DNA of 64,000 nucleotides, from positions 19,471 through 83,470 of the IMG/VR virus record IMGVR_UViG_3300046536_000173. The stretch is one strand, 5' to 3'. Shown piece after piece: positions 8,946 to 16,094 of this stretch; the first letter of the stretch is position 1, and each line of letters begins with the position of its first letter. Source of the stretch: a virus. Made by a program: the position numbers and the translations under genes. A model generated the notes under the pieces. That model saw only the letters and a list, made by a program, of their open reading frames with translations, made no database searches and was not told where the DNA came from.

Positions 8946-10301
8946 CTAAGCCGCCCTCCTCAACTCGACGACGTTGGTCGCGTCGGTCTCGACCAGCCCG
9001 ACCAGCGCCGACGCGGACGGAGCGCCGTCGAGCAATTGATTCGCCCATGCCGTCGCCAGCGCCCGCCGCTGCGCGACGAATGTCGCCTTGTTGTACCGCC
9101 CCTCGACCTCGCCGAACGCCTTATGCGCGAGCATGACATCGATCACGCGCCCCGCGCCGGGGTCCGCTTCGTTATTGATCGTCGAGAACGTCGCCCGCCA
9201 GCCGTGCACCGTATGCCGCCCCGTCAACCCGACGCGCGGAAGCGCGCGCCCCATGACTTCATTCAGGCACGACCGCTCGACGCTGCCGCGCATCCCCTGA
9301 CCTGGAAATACGAAGTCGGAGGAGACGCCCGCCGCGACCTGGAGCGCGCGCGCCGCCCGGAACACGTCCGTCGCCTGGGGCGCGAGCGGGATGACGTGCT
9401 CGCGCTTGTGTCCGCGCCGTCCCTTCATACGGGCGGCGGGGATCTTCCACGTCATGCCGTCCGCCGTCTCGACAAGCTCGCTCCACCGCGCCTCGACGCC
9501 CTCCAGCTTACGGACAGCCGTCAACGCGATCAGCCGATGCGCGAGCTTCGAGAACGGACCCGACGCGCTCGCCTCCACCGCCCGCAACACCGCCCGCGCC
9601 TCCTCGATCGTCTCGACGTGCGCGCGACTGACCTCGCGCGGATCGCCCGCGACGCGCTTCGGCAAATCCGCCGCGATCGCCCGTACCGGGTTTTCCGTGA
9701 CCAGCTTCCTCCGCAACGCGTAATCGAACAGCAATTGCAAATTCTGTTGCACATGCACCGCTTGCGCGCGGAGCGCCGGTCGATCGCCGCGCGCCTTCGT
9801 CAGGCCGATGATCAGCGCCTCGACCTCGCTCGCCGTGACCCGTGCGATCGGACGATCGCCGATCACCGGGTAAATGTGATTCCGAAGCCGAAGCTCGACG
9901 TTGCGCGTATGCGTCGCCGACCAGCCGCGCGCCTCCTGGGAGATGTCGAACCACGCCGCCCCGACGACGCGCACCGTCGCCGCGTCCGCCTCGCGCCGCG
10001 TCGCGCGCGCCTCCTGCCGATCGTGCGCCGGATCGCCGCCTTCGCGGATTGTGCGCCGCAATTCGTCGCGCTTGCCCTTCGCCTCGACGATCCCGAGATC
10101 GGGCCACCGCCCAATGATCGTCGCCTGATGCTTGCCCGCGACGTGGTAGTGCACCTGCCACGACTTCGCGCCGCCCGCGCCGACCAGCAAGTAAAGCCCG
10201 CCGCCGAAGCGGAGCTTGGCCCCCGCCTTCGCCGCCTTTATGTCCGCGCCCGTCGCGAGCTTGCCCGCTTGCCGCGCCGCGTCCTGAATGGTAGTGGTCA
10301 T
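8946..10301 (-). CDS. int: Tyrosine integrase (P4-like)
   Basis: This 451-aa site-specific recombinase has an N-terminal DUF4102-like arm-binding region (residues 25-95, RFGGGLYLLV..WQVHYHVAGK), a core-binding SAM-like domain (about 110-205), and a catalytic domain with R264 (TAVRKLEG), H366-x-x-R369 (HGWR), H393 (LAHK) and the nucleophile Y403 (GRYNKATF). All key residues are present. It would catalyse integration and excision of unit 2. The ATG has an upstream AAAGGGA. A strong hairpin lies just upstream. It is the last gene of the leftward cluster and is homologous to 50332-51675. Confidence 0.95.
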   Translation of the reverse strand: MTTTIQDAARQAGKLATGADIKAAKAGAKLRFGGGLYLLVGAGGAKSWQVHYHVAGKHQATIIGRWPDLGIVEAKGKRDELRRTIREGGDPAHDRQEARATRREADAATVRVVGAAWFDISQEARGWSATHTRNVELRLRNHIYPVIGDRPIARVTASEVEALIIGLTKARGDRPALRAQAVHVQQNLQLLFDYALRRKLVTENPVRAIAADLPKRVAGDPREVSRAHVETIEEARAVLRAVEASASGPFSKLAHRLIALTAVRKLEGVEARWSELVETADGMTWKIPAARMKGRRGHKREHVIPLAPQATDVFRAARALQVAAGVSSDFVFPGQGMRGSVERSCLNEVMGRALPRVGLTGRHTVHGWRATFSTINNEADPGAGRVIDVMLAHKAFGEVEGRYNKATFVAQRRALATAWANQLLDGAPSASALVGLVETDATNVVELRRAA

Positions 10302-10329
10302 GTGTGAATCCCTTTCGTTGGAATGCAGA

Positions 10330-10357
10330 ACGGGCGCCCCTGCCAGGGAGCGCCCGT
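10330..10357 (-). terminator. GC-rich hairpin just upstream of int
   Basis: ACGGGCGC pairs with GCGCCCGT over 8 bp around a loop with further internal pairing. It lies between the stop of the secreted-protein gene and the int ribosome site. The same hairpin is at 51707-51735, where a T-rich run follows on the minus strand. It probably limits leftward readthrough into int, so int may be expressed only when transcription is antiterminated. Confidence 0.6.
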
Positions 10358-10364
10358 TTCGTTG

Positions 10365-10676
10365 TCAGTCATTGCAAGAGGAAGGCCGGGGCTGTTCGTT
10401 GCACCGCCCCGACTCCCGATTGAACTTCCGCCAGCGCGCCGCTTCCGCTTCCTCGGCCCGTTGCTTTTGCTCACGTGCCGCCTCGAATTCCCGCCTGGAG
10501 ATCGAGGGGACGTTTGTGAAGCAGACGATCCGCCAATCACCGTTGACGATGATCCGCGTTTCGTCATTCGGGCAGACCCACAGTCCATCTGCCCGCTGGT
10601 GCGGGACCATCTGCGCCTGGGCGGTCGCGAACGTGCCGACCGCCAGGACCGCCGCGAGGAGCGTCGCGCGGATCAT
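10365..10676 (-). CDS. Small secreted protein, 103 aa
   Basis: The ATG overlaps the stop of the previous gene (ATGA). Residues 1-21 look like a Sec signal peptide (basic MIRA, hydrophobic LLAAVLAVGTF, cleavage-type ATAQA). The mature part has four cysteines (VCPND, VCFTN, RCNEQ, SSCND), which suggests two disulfides in the periplasm, and a charged EQKQRAEEAEAARWRK helix. It lies in the int cluster, so it could be a lysogenic conversion or superinfection factor. Unit 3 lacks it. Family not recognised. Confidence 0.65.
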   Translation of the reverse strand: MIRATLLAAVLAVGTFATAQAQMVPHQRADGLWVCPNDETRIIVNGDWRIVCFTNVPSISRREFEAAREQKQRAEEAEAARWRKFNRESGRCNEQPRPSSCND

Positions 10677-10957
10677 CGACCCGCGTCCGCCGTGAGCCGC
10701 GCCAGCTTCGCCGCGCAGCGTGCGCAGATCGGAACCGCCCCGAGGATCGGATGCGCCGCCGTCGCCGTCGCCGGGTTGTCGCACAGCGCGAACCATTTGC
10801 ACTTGGCTGGAGCCGCTTCGTCGATCGCCGCGATCTCGCGATCCCGCCGCCACTTCGCCTCGGCGCGCGTCATGCCGTCCCATTTCACGCGCCCATCGAC
10901 CATGACGCACCATTGGTGCCCGTCGTCGCCCCCGATCTGTCGGATCGTCACGCGCAT
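10673..10957 (-). CDS. Small zinc-ribbon-like phage protein, 94 aa
   Basis: The C-terminal half holds a four-cysteine pattern (CKWFALCDNPATATAAHP, then ICARCAAK), likely a zinc ribbon. A related protein sits at 51743-51970 with the same Cys pattern but another N-terminus. It lies in the leftward operon between two other small proteins; function unknown. Confidence 0.65.
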   Translation of the reverse strand: MRVTIRQIGGDDGHQWCVMVDGRVKWDGMTRAEAKWRRDREIAAIDEAAPAKCKWFALCDNPATATAAHPILGAVPICARCAAKLARLTADAGR

Positions 10958-10960
10958 CGA

Positions 10961-11200
10961 TCAGCCCTCGCCCGCGTTGAGCTTCGCGACGATCGCATCG
11001 ATCGCCGCCTGTTCGCCCGCGCAAGCGACCATCCGCAGATCGCGCGCCGCGTGCCCGTGCTCGCGATAGTCCGCGCGCTCGGCCTCGACCTCCGCTTTCG
11101 CCCATGAGCCGAACGCGACGCCCCACCGCTCGCCGGGTTCATACCGTGAGAGGAGGACGTGATACTTGCGCGTCGCCGTCGTTGCTGTTTTCGTCGTCAT
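10961..11200 (-). CDS. Hypothetical early protein, 79 aa
   Basis: The first gene of the int cluster, preceded by GAAAGGGA. The first eight residues (MTTKTATT) are shared with the protein at 51974-52204, but the rest differs, so the start and leader are conserved while the body was exchanged. It is hydrophilic and charged. Function unknown. Confidence 0.6.
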   Translation of the reverse strand: MTTKTATTATRKYHVLLSRYEPGERWGVAFGSWAKAEVEAERADYREHGHAARDLRMVACAGEQAAIDAIVAKLNAGEG

Positions 11201-11258
11201 GTTGGAGTCCCTTTCATGCGGAAATCATGCGGAGCAGGATGTCATACCCTGTCGTCAC

Positions 11259-11275
11259 ATTGCATTCCGTGCAAG
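11259..11275. promoter_or_regulatory. Operator-like palindrome
   Basis: ATTGCATTCCGTGCAAG is a near copy of the 17-bp operator found at the two early promoters. On the minus strand TTGCAC would serve as a -35 box, with AGGGTA 18 bp further on as a weak -10, driving the gene at 11200. Unit 3 has the same site at 52264-52280 with the full CTTGCA half. Confidence 0.6.
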
Positions 11276-11463
11276 GGGAGGTGGACGCTTATGGCTGAAA
11301 ACACAAGGAAATGTCGCGCCCTGTCGGACCCTGACGTTGCACCCCGCGATGTGTTCAACAACGCCGGATGATGGTCTAAGTGGCTGTGGCAGTAGGGTTT
11401 CCGCCGATCCATGCGATCGACCATGCGAGAAAACATGCGAACGCGCATGGGTGCCACGTTCAC

Positions 11464-11480
11464 CTTGCATGGATTGCAAC
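11464..11480. promoter_or_regulatory. Operator-like palindrome, degenerate
   Basis: CTTGCATGGATTGCAAC matches the operator family except for the last base. The unit 3 copy at 52469-52485 is identical. No good -10 box is spaced correctly on either strand, so it may act as an auxiliary repressor site. Confidence 0.5.
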
Positions 11481-11483
11481 CGA

Positions 11484-11615
11484 TCAGCGCTGATCGAGGC
11501 CGGTTCCCCGCGCGAGCCGCCGATACGCCGCAAGCTCCGCGCGATCGAACCCCCACGAGACGAACGACCCGACCAGCGCGCCGAACGCGAACGCCGCGAG
11601 GAGCGCGTAAATCAT
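11484..11615 (-). CDS. Tiny membrane protein, 43 aa
   Basis: The ATG overlaps the stop of the preceding gene (ATGA). The N-terminus is a membrane segment (MIYALLAAFAFGALVGSFVS), followed by a basic/aromatic cytoplasmic tail (DRAELAAYRRLARG). It is the last gene before the control region. No counterpart in unit 3. Confidence 0.55.
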   Translation of the reverse strand: MIYALLAAFAFGALVGSFVSWGFDRAELAAYRRLARGTGLDQR

Positions 11616-11959
11616 CCCCCGCCCTGCCACCGCATGAACGCCGCGAGCGCTGCCGCTTCCGTCTCCGTGAGCGGAGCATCATCCTCCATCGCCGCGAACA
11701 GCTTCGCGGAATCCTCCGCGTCGATGACGCGCCGACCGTCGTCGAGCACGGAGCAACGCAGATCGACGCCGAATACGCTGATCACGCCCGACCATACCGC
11801 TTTGGGGATCTGACCCGGACCACGCATCCGCGCCGGGGTCACAACGCGATCATTGCACGCGCGGCAACATCGTCCCTCCGCCACCGGCTCCGCGTTGTGC
11901 CCGCGCGCCCAGCCGCTGGCCCGCACCGCGATCTCGCACCCGCATATGACGCAGATCAT
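11612..11959 (-). CDS. Two-part early protein: N-terminal zinc finger plus regulatory-like domain, 115 aa
   Basis: Residues 1-45 hold a C-x2-C...C-x2-C zinc-binding pattern with GHNAEPVAEGRCC, a module common in phage early proteins. Residues 50-115 (PKAVWSGVISVFGVDLRCSV) match the whole protein at 52991-53212. Unit 2 thus has a fused form, or unit 3 lost the zinc part. Starts and stops overlap on both sides, which implies translational coupling. Confidence 0.65.
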   Translation of the reverse strand: MICVICGCEIAVRASGWARGHNAEPVAEGRCCRACNDRVVTPARMRGPGQIPKAVWSGVISVFGVDLRCSVLDDGRRVIDAEDSAKLFAAMEDDAPLTETEAAALAAFMRWQGGG

Positions 11960-12183
11960 GGCCTCCCCCTTCGCTCGCGAACCTCAACCGTGGGCGCCAA
12001 GCGCGCGACCTCCTCGATCGAGCACGGCTTGCGCCATTGCGCGCTTGTGAACTCGCGTCCGACTTCCGCCGTCATCTCGCCATCCGATACCGCGATCACC
12101 GCCTCGGTGGTGCCGCACATGTCGAAGATTCGATCGCGGGTGGCTTCGATCCGTCTCCGCATTGTCGGGGTCCAACGGACCAC
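11956..12183 (-). CDS. Hypothetical early protein, 75 aa
   Basis: A GTG start conserved with the unit 3 homologue (53424-53639) was chosen. The conserved part is RIEATRDRIFDMCGTTE and a C-terminal QWRKP.SIEEVARLAPTVE. The frame stays open upstream, so a longer form is possible. Function unknown. Confidence 0.55.
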   Translation of the reverse strand: MVRWTPTMRRRIEATRDRIFDMCGTTEAVIAVSDGEMTAEVGREFTSAQWRKPCSIEEVARLAPTVEVRERRGRP

Positions 12184-12261
12184 CGGGATCGGGCGTGCTT
12201 TGGCGAGGTCATGCAGCGCTAGACTCAGATGCCAAAGCGGTCGGCCCGATGCGTAGACGCT

Positions 12262-12393
12262 TCATTCAAGACCAATGTTCACGGTCAAGCACGCCGATAC
12301 GCTGTCGCCCGCCCACCAATAGTGGCCCTCGACGATCTGGCGCTCCGGGTCGAACACCGGATGCGACAACGCGAATTCGATCTGTGATCTCAT
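12262..12393 (-). CDS. Conserved small protein, 43 aa
   Basis: ATG with a strong GAGGAGGAAAG ribosome site. The protein is nearly identical to 53712-53843: IEFALSHPVFDPERQIVEGH, then WWAGDSVSACLTVNIG. Strong conservation at this length between otherwise diverged units supports a real gene. Function unknown. Confidence 0.65.
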   Translation of the reverse strand: MRSQIEFALSHPVFDPERQIVEGHYWWAGDSVSACLTVNIGLE

Positions 12394-12614
12394 GCTTTCC
12401 TCCTCCTCGATGATCGCCCCGCTGGAGCCGCTGGGCGCGTCGCACGCGGGTCGGGGGCCGCGCCCGCTGTCGTCGTGTCCCGCCCTGGCACGAGCCAGCC
12501 GTGGGCCTCCTCGCAGCGTAGGCACCATCCCTGGTCCGGCTTGCCCGTCGCGATCTCGCCCGGAGCGACCGCCATCGACTTACGCCCGCAGTCGGTGCAC
12601 CGGGGCAGTGTCAA
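12390..12614 (-). CDS. Zinc-binding small protein with TTG start, 74 aa
   Basis: The TTG overlaps the previous stop (TTGA). The homologue at 53840-54103 uses GTG at the same codon. Cysteines CTDCGRKS and WCLRCEEAHGWLVP form a four-Cys zinc site. The C-terminus is Ala/Pro-rich and basic. Probably an early DNA- or protein-binding factor; role unknown. Confidence 0.65.
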   Translation of the reverse strand: MTLPRCTDCGRKSMAVAPGEIATGKPDQGWCLRCEEAHGWLVPGRDTTTAGAAPDPRATRPAAPAGRSSRRRKA

Positions 12615-12829
12615 TCCTCCTCCTCCCCGTCGTCGCCGACATAGAAGTTCGCTTCGCCCTCCGGGCACTCCTCGCGAAGCAACACGAGACAGCGCCGCAC
12701 GCTTGCGGGGCCGGTGCCGAATGACTCCGTCGAATGACCGCACCGCTCGCACGTCGCCGATACGCCTTCGACTTCGCGCCCGTCGTCGTTTTCCAGGTCG
12801 ATGAAATCGATCGAGCACGAGACTTTCAC
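12611..12829 (-). CDS. Small protein with zinc-like cysteines, 72 aa
   Basis: The GTG overlaps the stop of the tiny upstream gene. It carries CERCGHSTESFGTG and RRCLVLLREECPEGEANFYV, a pattern I recognise from small conserved phage proteins of unknown function, and an acidic tail. Unit 3 lacks it: there the membrane gene is followed directly by the zinc protein. Confidence 0.65.
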   Translation of the reverse strand: MKVSCSIDFIDLENDDGREVEGVSATCERCGHSTESFGTGPASVRRCLVLLREECPEGEANFYVGDDGEEED

Positions 12830-12915
12830 GGCACCCGCATCGCCTCGATCGTCAACAGCACGATCCCGACCCATGCGACCGCGAGGAACGCGACCAGAGC
12901 GAGGAGCCGCGCCAT
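12826..12915 (-). CDS. Tiny membrane protein, 29 aa
   Basis: This is almost only a membrane helix (LLALVAFLAVAWVGIVLLTI) ending in EAMRVP. A 31-aa counterpart at 54100-54195 ends in IEAVRVL, so both position and C-terminal signature are conserved. It is coupled to the next gene by GTGA overlap. Confidence 0.55.
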   Translation of the reverse strand: MARLLALVAFLAVAWVGIVLLTIEAMRVP

Positions 12916-12921
12916 CGCGCG

Positions 12922-13236
12922 TCAATGCGCCCCGTGCGGGCCGGGTTGCTCCGCGAGGATCGACAGCATCATTCGCCCGAAGCGCTCCATATCGCCCGCC
13001 GTGTCCGCGTCGATGCCTGTCGGATGATCGATCAGCTGGTCCGCATACCATTGGACCTCTGGCAGGGTCAGCGCTGCCGTCGTGTCGCCGATCGTAAACA
13101 AAAGATGATGCGCGCCGCGCCCCGTCTCGACCGGAACGGCCATCATCGTTTCCAGGTGAAACACCTGACCCGCGAGCCGGAACGCGCGCAACAGCGCGAG
13201 CATCCCGACATGGCCGCGCAACGCTTCAGTCCGCAT
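12922..13236 (-). CDS. Conserved early protein, 104 aa
   Basis: Homologous to 54197-54502 over its length: RGHVGMLALLRAF, GRGAHHLLFTIGDT, LTLPEVQWYADQLI, ERFGRMMLSIL, and an invariant PGPHGAH end. It overlaps the upstream gene by 11 nt. Function unknown. Confidence 0.65.
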   Translation of the reverse strand: MRTEALRGHVGMLALLRAFRLAGQVFHLETMMAVPVETGRGAHHLLFTIGDTTAALTLPEVQWYADQLIDHPTGIDADTAGDMERFGRMMLSILAEQPGPHGAH

Positions 13237-13441
13237 CGATCGCCGCCTTCTTCGTCGGGTAGAGCATGTCCGCGACAAGCTGCGCCGCGCGCATGGTCTG
13301 AAACGGCTTGTCGCAGCACGGGCACCGATCAAGCGGAAGCCGCTCGCTGGGCGGTGGCATGATCACAAGCCCGTCGATCCCCTCGACAATCGCCAGCCCG
13401 TCGCAACGCTTACCGTCGGTCGTCCATCGCTCCTCGCTCAT
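13226..13441 (-). CDS. Conserved small protein with CPCC motif, 71 aa
   Basis: Start at the ATG of MSEERW. It contains KRCDGLAIVEGIDG, then DRCPCCDKPF, a likely half zinc site, and a C-terminal ADMLYP segment. Homologous to 54492-54722. Function unknown. Confidence 0.6.
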   Translation of the reverse strand: MSEERWTTDGKRCDGLAIVEGIDGLVIMPPPSERLPLDRCPCCDKPFQTMRAAQLVADMLYPTKKAAIDAD

Positions 13442-13634
13442 GTTCGCGTTCCCTCTCAAGGTGGTTCAAAACCGCGTCCATCACGTCGATGCGGCGATCC
13501 GCCCGCCGCCGGTTCATCCGCCCCTCGCGACACGCGCGCCCGTAAACCTCGCGCCGCATCTGACACTCGCGCTGAATCTCCTCGATCATGTCGTCGATCG
13601 AGACAGGGTGGCGGGGGAGGAGATCATCCGACAT
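13410..13634 (-). CDS. Basic helical early protein, 74 aa
   Basis: Highly conserved with 54688-54912: PVSIDDMIEEIQREC, YGRACREGRMNRRRADRRID, VMDAVLNHLE. Strongly basic in the middle, probably two helices. Overlaps both neighbours. Function unknown. Confidence 0.65.
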   Translation of the reverse strand: MSDDLLPRHPVSIDDMIEEIQRECQMRREVYGRACREGRMNRRRADRRIDVMDAVLNHLEREREHERGAMDDRR

Positions 13635-13902
13635 CGCGCCGCCTCCGCTTGTCGCCCGCCGCCTGGGCCTCGCGCAGCCGCGCGACGTAGGCGTTGTAAT
13701 CGCTCGCCCGCCAGCGTGGGGTGTTGTGCCCGAGCATCAACGGCGCGGGGAACGCGCCTTCCCTCACGAGCCGTTGCACCGTCCGCTGGGTGACGTGCAG
13801 CAATTGCGCGACCGTGCGCTGATCGATCAGCCGGGGGACGATCGCGCTCGCCGCGCCCGCGTCCGCCTCGATCTCGACCGGAGCCGTCCGCGCCGCCATC
13901 AC
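13624..13902 (-). CDS. AlpA/excisionase-like helix-turn-helix protein
   Basis: This 92-aa protein has a MerR/AlpA-type winged helix: VAQLLHVTQRTVQRLVREGAF, APLMLGHNTPRWRASD, ending in a basic tail. Such proteins act as excisionases or regulators of int. It lies in the same leftward operon as int, which fits an Xis role. The unit 3 homologue (54902-55156) has the same fold but a different recognition helix. Confidence 0.7.
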   Translation of the reverse strand: MMAARTAPVEIEADAGAASAIVPRLIDQRTVAQLLHVTQRTVQRLVREGAFPAPLMLGHNTPRWRASDYNAYVARLREAQAAGDKRRRRDVG

Positions 13903-14144
13903 GCAGCCGCCGACGCCGCGCCTCGCAGGTGCGGCATCATCGGGGGTTCGTCCGCTTCCGCTTCCGCTTCCGGTGCATCGACCTGGGCGATCACCGGCAT
14001 GTCGCGCAACCGCGCCTTGACGTAATCGACGACGAACTCGCGCCGATCCTGGTGTAGCGTCGCGACCAGATCGAACACGCGCGAGATCACGAGCAATTCG
14101 TGATCATGGGTCAGCTTGCCGCGCGTCGGTTGTTTCGTGCTCAT
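13899..14144 (-). CDS. Conserved early protein, 81 aa
   Basis: Nearly identical to 55153-55392: RGKLTHDHELLVISRVFDLV, LHQDRREFVVDYVKARLRDM, and a C-terminal PPMMPHLRGAASAAA. It is coupled by ATGA to the RecT gene, so it may assist recombination; function unknown. Confidence 0.65.
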   Translation of the reverse strand: MSTKQPTRGKLTHDHELLVISRVFDLVATLHQDRREFVVDYVKARLRDMPVIAQVDAPEAEAEADEPPMMPHLRGAASAAA

Positions 14145-15412
14145 GTGCTTTTGCTCCCCTTCAGGATTGCCCGCCGTGTCGCGATCGCTTCGTTCAACCG
14201 ATCCTGGTCGGGCGGAAAGTCGATCGCCGCGCGCGTCTTCGCCCGCCATTCCGCGCTGGTCGCCAGCGCGTCGAGCGCGATCAGGTCCATCGCCTCGACC
14301 TCCGCGAGCAATTCGAGGATCGGATCGTCTGGCCATCCCTCGACGCCTGGAGGATTGCCGCCGCCCGGGTCGAAGCCCGGAGGAGCGCCGCTGTCGAAGC
14401 CTGGAGGAGCGGGCCAATCGGGCGGGGGCGGCTGCTCCGCGACCTTGCGCACACGCTCGCGCGCCGTGCTGATCATCCTGGTGATCTGATCGCGGATCAG
14501 CGTCGGCGCCGTTGCGAGCGAAGCGACCACGCGCTCGTGCCGCTCGATCGCCGCGACCCGCGCCTCCGTCGTCGCCGCCATGAGGAGCGCCGACAGGTTC
14601 CGCAGCCATAGCGTGCCGTTGCCTTCCATGAGCGGAGCGAAGCCCTCCAGCGCGTCGCCAGAGGGCGGCGGTGGGGGTGGTTGCTCCACGACCTTGCGAT
14701 CGCGCTCCGTCATGCCAGGATCACCGTGGTCGATCGTGCCCTCGATCGTCACGCCGCCCGTGTCGGTCTCGTGGTCTTCCATCTCCTCGGCGGTGTAGCC
14801 CAGGCCCTCCTCGGGGAACGCCGCGCGCAACGTCGCCGCCTTCGTGCACTTGTGCAGCATTTGCCGGGGCGCCTTCGACCATCGGTCGTTGGGAACCTCC
14901 GTGCGGAAGCCCGCGCGCGCGTAGCATTCCTCGAAGAACAATTGCTCGGTGAACGCGCGACGCTCGCCGCCGACCAGCCGCCAGACCGTCACCGCGCACG
15001 ATGTCGGATAGGTCATCGTAATCTCGACCGCGCGCTTGCTGCCGTCGTCGTTGTCTATCGTGCCGCGAAAGGTGCGCTCGACCGCCGGTCCCCATTGCGG
15101 CAGGTCCATCCCCGCCCATGCTCCGGTGCGCGAAGCCGTGATCTCGACTTCGTTGATCCCTTGCATCACGACCTGGACGCGCCGCTTTAGCTTCGCGTTC
15201 CACATAGGGACTATGTGACAGGGCCTTTTGAACGGATCGAGACGACGCACCGCGCAGTATTCGACGACCGCCATGATGATCTCGGTCGTCTCGGCGGACG
15301 GATACAGATCGCACAGTGTCCGCCAGGACGCGTCGGTGCCGCCGAATATCGCGGGCTTGGTGTAGCGTGGCGCGACCGTCATCGCCTGCCGCTCGCGAGC
15401 TTGCTGCGCCAT
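14141..15412 (-). CDS. RecT/Bet-family single-strand annealing protein
   Basis: This 423-aa protein has the RecT/Bet core in residues 1-210: YPSAETTEIIMAVVEYCAVR, RLDPFKRPCHIVPMW, QVVMQGINEVEITASRTGAW, then RQMLHKCTKAATLRAAFPEE. The family anneals ssDNA in phage recombination and replication. The rest is a long Pro/Gly-rich linker with charged helices, diverged from unit 3. No Exo or RecE partner is adjacent, so a PD-(D/E)XK or VRR-NUC protein encoded to the right may serve. It follows the Gp157 gene by 2 nt. Confidence 0.85.
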   Translation of the reverse strand: MAQQARERQAMTVAPRYTKPAIFGGTDASWRTLCDLYPSAETTEIIMAVVEYCAVRRLDPFKRPCHIVPMWNAKLKRRVQVVMQGINEVEITASRTGAWAGMDLPQWGPAVERTFRGTIDNDDGSKRAVEITMTYPTSCAVTVWRLVGGERRAFTEQLFFEECYARAGFRTEVPNDRWSKAPRQMLHKCTKAATLRAAFPEEGLGYTAEEMEDHETDTGGVTIEGTIDHGDPGMTERDRKVVEQPPPPPPSGDALEGFAPLMEGNGTLWLRNLSALLMAATTEARVAAIERHERVVASLATAPTLIRDQITRMISTARERVRKVAEQPPPPDWPAPPGFDSGAPPGFDPGGGNPPGVEGWPDDPILELLAEVEAMDLIALDALATSAEWRAKTRAAIDFPPDQDRLNEAIATRRAILKGSKST

Positions 15413-15414
15413 CG

Positions 15415-15957
15415 TCAGAGCTTCCTGATCCGCAATACCTGTCCCGCGTTCGACAGCACCGCGCCGGGGACGACGACGCCTTGCTCCAGATCGTCGATCA
15501 GCGGGGTCCGCATCAGGATTCGCTCGGTCTTGAAGTATTCATCGGGCACAAGCTGTTCGTCGGTGAGCACGAGCGACGCGCGCCCCGCCGCGATGCTCGC
15601 CGCGCCCCATTTCGCGCGCCGCGCCTTCGTTTCGGTCGCGTTCATTAAATCCTCGATCACCTTGCGCACCGTCTCCGCGCGCGCCCGATACCTGTCCCGC
15701 CGGTTGACCATCTCGCGCCGCAGATCGTCCGCCTCGACCTCGCGCCGCTCGATCCACACGAGCGCGTCGATCGAGCGATCGAGCAAGACATCGGGGTGCG
15801 GCATCTCCGCGTCGGCCAGCGCCGCCCGGATCACCTCCTCATCCTCGGTGATCGAGGGGTCGAGGGCATACATCTCGCGCAATTGCTGCCACGCTGACAC
15901 GACGCGCTCCAATTGACCCGCCGAGGGAACCCGTGGTGCGTTGTTGCTGTCCGACAT
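15415..15957 (-). CDS. Siphovirus Gp157 family protein, first gene of the leftward operon
   Basis: This 180-aa protein has a long charged coiled coil (about residues 60-125, VEADDLRREMVNRRDRYRAR) and then the family signature VLTDEQLVPDEYFKTE. Gp157 proteins have been linked to phage resistance and recombination, but no activity is firmly established. The ATG is preceded by AGAGGAG, and the operator/promoter PL lies 30-60 bp upstream. Close to 57115-57657. Confidence 0.8.
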   Translation of the reverse strand: MSDSNNAPRVPSAGQLERVVSAWQQLREMYALDPSITEDEEVIRAALADAEMPHPDVLLDRSIDALVWIERREVEADDLRREMVNRRDRYRARAETVRKVIEDLMNATETKARRAKWGAASIAAGRASLVLTDEQLVPDEYFKTERILMRTPLIDDLEQGVVVPGAVLSNAGQVLRIRKL

Positions 15958-15987
15958 GCCGCCGCGCTCCTCTGAACCGGAGCGAGG

Positions 15988-16018
15988 AGGTTAGGCCGAA
16001 CCTTGCACGGCATGCAAG
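15988..16018 (-). promoter_or_regulatory. Leftward early promoter PL with operator
   Basis: On the minus strand TTGCAT (16017-16012) and TAACCT (15993-15988) are separated by 18 bp. The -35 box lies inside a palindrome, CTTGCACGGCATGCAAG (16002-16018). Repressor or Cro binding there would block RNA polymerase. The same arrangement with the same -10 is at 57691-57721. Confidence 0.75.
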
Positions 16019-16094
16019 TCTGGAGATGACCGGAGAGGACGACGACGCCCGACTTCACGCGTCGCGCGAGCGTGTTGACGTGGGCTTGCGCGGA

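Larger units (their letters stand above)
11201..11483. promoter_or_regulatory. Conserved intergenic control region, attP-like
   Basis: This 283-bp stretch has no gene. It holds two operator-like palindromes (11259-11275 and 11464-11480), two CATGCG hexamers 11 bp apart at 11215 and 11226, three more exactly 12 bp apart at 11410, 11422 and 11434, and an inverted copy at 11445. A 39-bp block at 11365-11403 is identical to 52370-52408 although the surroundings differ. Arm-type repeats on both sides of an invariant core resemble a tyrosine-integrase attP. It could instead be the int-cluster promoter region. Confidence 0.55.
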
